60,000 nt of DNA from the NCBI RefSeq assembly GCF_026151205.1, contig NC_087074.1, positions 10,575,226 through 10,635,225 of the forward strand, in the 5' to 3' direction. A program made the position numbers and the translations under genes. The notes below the pieces were generated by a model that made no database searches, was not told where the DNA came from, and worked only from the letters and a program-made list of their open reading frames with translations. Shown here piece by piece: positions 58,065-60,000 of this stretch (position 1 is the stretch's first letter; each line of letters starts with the position of its first letter). This stretch comes from Bolinopsis microptera. Lineage: Eukaryota > Ctenophora > Tentaculata > Lobata > Bolinopsidae.

Positions 58065-59695
58065 AACTGATGAGGTCCTTGTTCAGTGTTTTCCTCCAAT
58101 TGTCTTGGTTTGGGTTCCACTAAGCTACACCAGGCCACTGTGTTGATCGTATGAGAACTCAAGCTATTATTGTGGGCTGTAGATCGGTCACTGCCCTGAT
58201 TCACGATATATTCTGCGATTTATGTATTCATCATTTCCAATGACCGCAAACTATAGCGCCGATATAAAGACTAGAACTCCAACAGACAAAAACTGAGGAT
58301 CAGCACCGGACTAAATTAAAGAAAATCCGGATCCTTGGGTGGAATCTGGGAGCATTTACCGAGAACCATCTTTGTGAGCAATATTTGCTGAACTCCCTTG
58401 CGATCCGTCTATCTTCCACTCCATAGCCTTTCGGACACTGTAAGGTGATGTTTTGATCCTGGAAGAAAGAAAGGATTGACTTCAATGTTAGTCACTGCAC
58501 CCTTCGCTATTTACCGATGTTTATTCGGCATGGTTCTTCCCATTCACTTATATTCTAATCTAAAGAGGTAATGCAACCCTGGTTCAACCGACCACTTTTG
58601 AATATAAACATTCCGAGTCCTGTCCAGTTCCTTCAATTTTTTTTATAGTAATGGATCTATGGAGGGAGAAAACACATGAAAGGTTTGGAGTGGATCAGGT
58701 AATATTTCTTTGAGAGGGGCATCTTTTTGCAGGGAGCCAGGGCTAAGTGTTGGATAACATCATTGCTCGTAAACCTTGTCCTAACACCTCATCACAGTTC
58801 TTCCAGTGAGATTGTCACGTACTCCGTGCCTTTAATTCAAGCTTATTAATAGACCAACGGTCTGCATTGGTAAACACCTATTCCATGAAATGAAACGAAA
58901 CGTAGTATCGGCACGTTTATGTGCCTTTCCGTGATCGTCAAGCATTGCTGATGGAAGTCATGGATTATGATTCCCTCCCCAGAACGTCACCTCCGCCAAA
59001 GAAGCCGCTTCTGGACATGATCTGATGAACCCCTAACACACGCAGACTTTGACCCTAACCCAACAGATTTTCATCCTGGAAGTGAGATTCTGTTGTTGTA
59101 CGCCATCAGGTCCGAGTAGTGGACATGTAGTGAGGTGAGATTGATGGAGAAAGAAGAGCATTCCATCATCACCTTGCAATATTTCCAGCACACTTCTTTC
59201 CCTCCCAGATACTGTAAAACTTATAGTCCCGGGATAGAATCCAAGCGGGCTCTTGTTCTTTATTGGAAGCAAGGCTCTGGGGTGTCATCACGTTCGAAAA
59301 TGATCGCATCATCAGATGCTAGATTTGTTTGACTGGGCGGCAAAATTTGGTCTATACCCATTATCGAGAAATGGTAGGAAAGGCAAGTGAAACGTTTTCC
59401 TTCAACATGGAACCTTCGCAACCTAAGTTAAAATTAAGGTGTTTTAAACCAGAAAAGCAATCTGAAATTACCAATGATTTCTTAACCTTTTTATTACCTA
59501 CATATTATTAAAAAAAAGTAAATAAAACATGTTTTTAAATTAAATGAAAAATTTTCGCTAAAATGGTAGTTTTATCTTATCGAAAATTAAAGAACACTGT
59601 AGACATCAATTATATAATGCGCAGAATTGTTTTACTAAGAAACAGAGAAAACCAACAGTTAAGCTCCAGTAATTGTGTACCAAAAGATTCGTGGG
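58065..59695 (-). pseudogene. Gene-like repeat, copy 2 (function unknown)
   Basis: About 4.48 kb from copy 1. The minus-strand segment after the acceptor at 58464 reads DQNITLQCPKGYGVEDRRIA, then a second cysteine and a W in FSKYCSQRWF, similar to part of a sushi domain and open for about 50 codons. The remaining parts are frameshifted relative to copy 1. Confidence 0.45.
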
Positions 59696-59718
59696 ACATA
59701 ATTTATCCTAGGTAACGA

Positions 59719-59797
59719 GCAGTGCAGCCGGATTCGAAACCCTGGACCTTCTTTGCAGAAGGCGGAAGCGCTAACCACAGGCCACCTTGCCCTCAAG
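59719..59797 (-). repeat. tRNA-like sequence (SINE head or tRNA pseudogene)
   Basis: On the minus strand GGCAAGGTGGCCTGTGGTTA looks like an acceptor and D-arm with A box, CCTTCTGCAAAGAAGG like an anticodon arm, and GGGTTTCGAATCC like a B box with one extra T. The anticodon loop has six rather than seven bases and the acceptor stem is not closed, so it is not a normal tRNA. Confidence 0.5.
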
Positions 59798-60000
59798 ATT
59801 GCGTACCTGGATTGATTTTAGGTGCAAAATGATCTAACGAAGGACCCTACCTGGTGGGGGGTTGTCAAAAATTCTGAAACATCGAAGTGCATACTCAACT
59901 AACACACTACCAGTAGATACAAAAGTAAACTACAACTGCCGTAAAATACTGAGTAGTTAAGGAAATACGAGACCGAAAACTGAAAGAGAAGCTAGATTTG

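Noticed and set aside
59821-59838. GTGCAAAATGATCTAAC shared with 17482-17500
   Set aside because: A 17-bp match without extended similarity is too little to call a repeat.

Overview
The window looks like nuclear DNA from an invertebrate animal. It is AT-rich, genes have introns with GT-AG sites, transposons of many classes are packed into introns and exons, and the recognisable host genes are metazoan: VMP1, TRMT61A and mosaic extracellular proteins built from TSP1, VWD, Ig, SRCR and sushi modules. The mix of modules suggests a cnidarian or another early-branching or lophotrochozoan animal. The species is an inference and is not settled by anything I can see. No bacterial operon, CRISPR array or rRNA gene was found.

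Layout. 1-4.3 kb: the 3' part of a Ty1/copia gag-pol, then a decayed LINE reverse transcriptase. 4.4-10.5 kb, minus strand: gene A, an exported mosaic protein (FAMeT-like domain, three TSP1 repeats, VWD-C8-TIL, VWC-like), with a hAT-type element inside one VWD exon and a LINE ORF1 remnant in an intron. 10.9-20.4 kb: transposon graveyard (LINE RNase H/zinc-finger tail, a foldback-like element with a nested hAT copy, duplicated AT-rich blocks, a pogo-like transposase remnant, TIR elements). 20.4-31.0 kb, minus strand: gene B, which starts with the same FAMeT-TSP1 block as gene A and continues into four Ig exons, then SRCR, FAMeT-like, sushi, SRCR and FAMeT-like exons. One Ig exon is split by a 1.6 kb THAP-type transposon and the last FAMeT-like exon is frameshifted. 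31.4-33.7 kb: a short TIR element carrying telomere-like repeats and a near-identical 0.78 kb duplication. 34-39.3 kb: gene-poor, with a LINE endonuclease remnant. 39.9-42.2 kb: large minisatellite. 42.7-43.0 kb: long (GA)n. 44.6-50.7 kb, minus strand: the first six coding exons of VMP1, with an intronless TRMT61A inside intron 4 on the same strand. 51-60 kb: a hAT-like 1 kb element, poly-C tracts, two diverged copies of a 1.6 kb gene-like repeat and a tRNA-like sequence.

How it fits together. Genes A and B share a duplicated 5' end (signal peptide, FAMeT-like domain, three TSP1 exons, upstream UTR and flank, about 2 kb) joined to different 3' modules. Almost all modules are exons of phase 1 at both ends, the arrangement that lets exons be duplicated and swapped without breaking frame. 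This suggests a family of surface or secreted adhesion/recognition proteins. In two exons, removing a transposon and one copy of its target duplication leaves a length divisible by three. The VMP1 locus is also unusual: a 41-bp minisatellite repeats its exon 3 splice donor 17 times, and a pair of inverted 579-bp elements flanks exon 6. I could not find the 3' half of VMP1 in the window.
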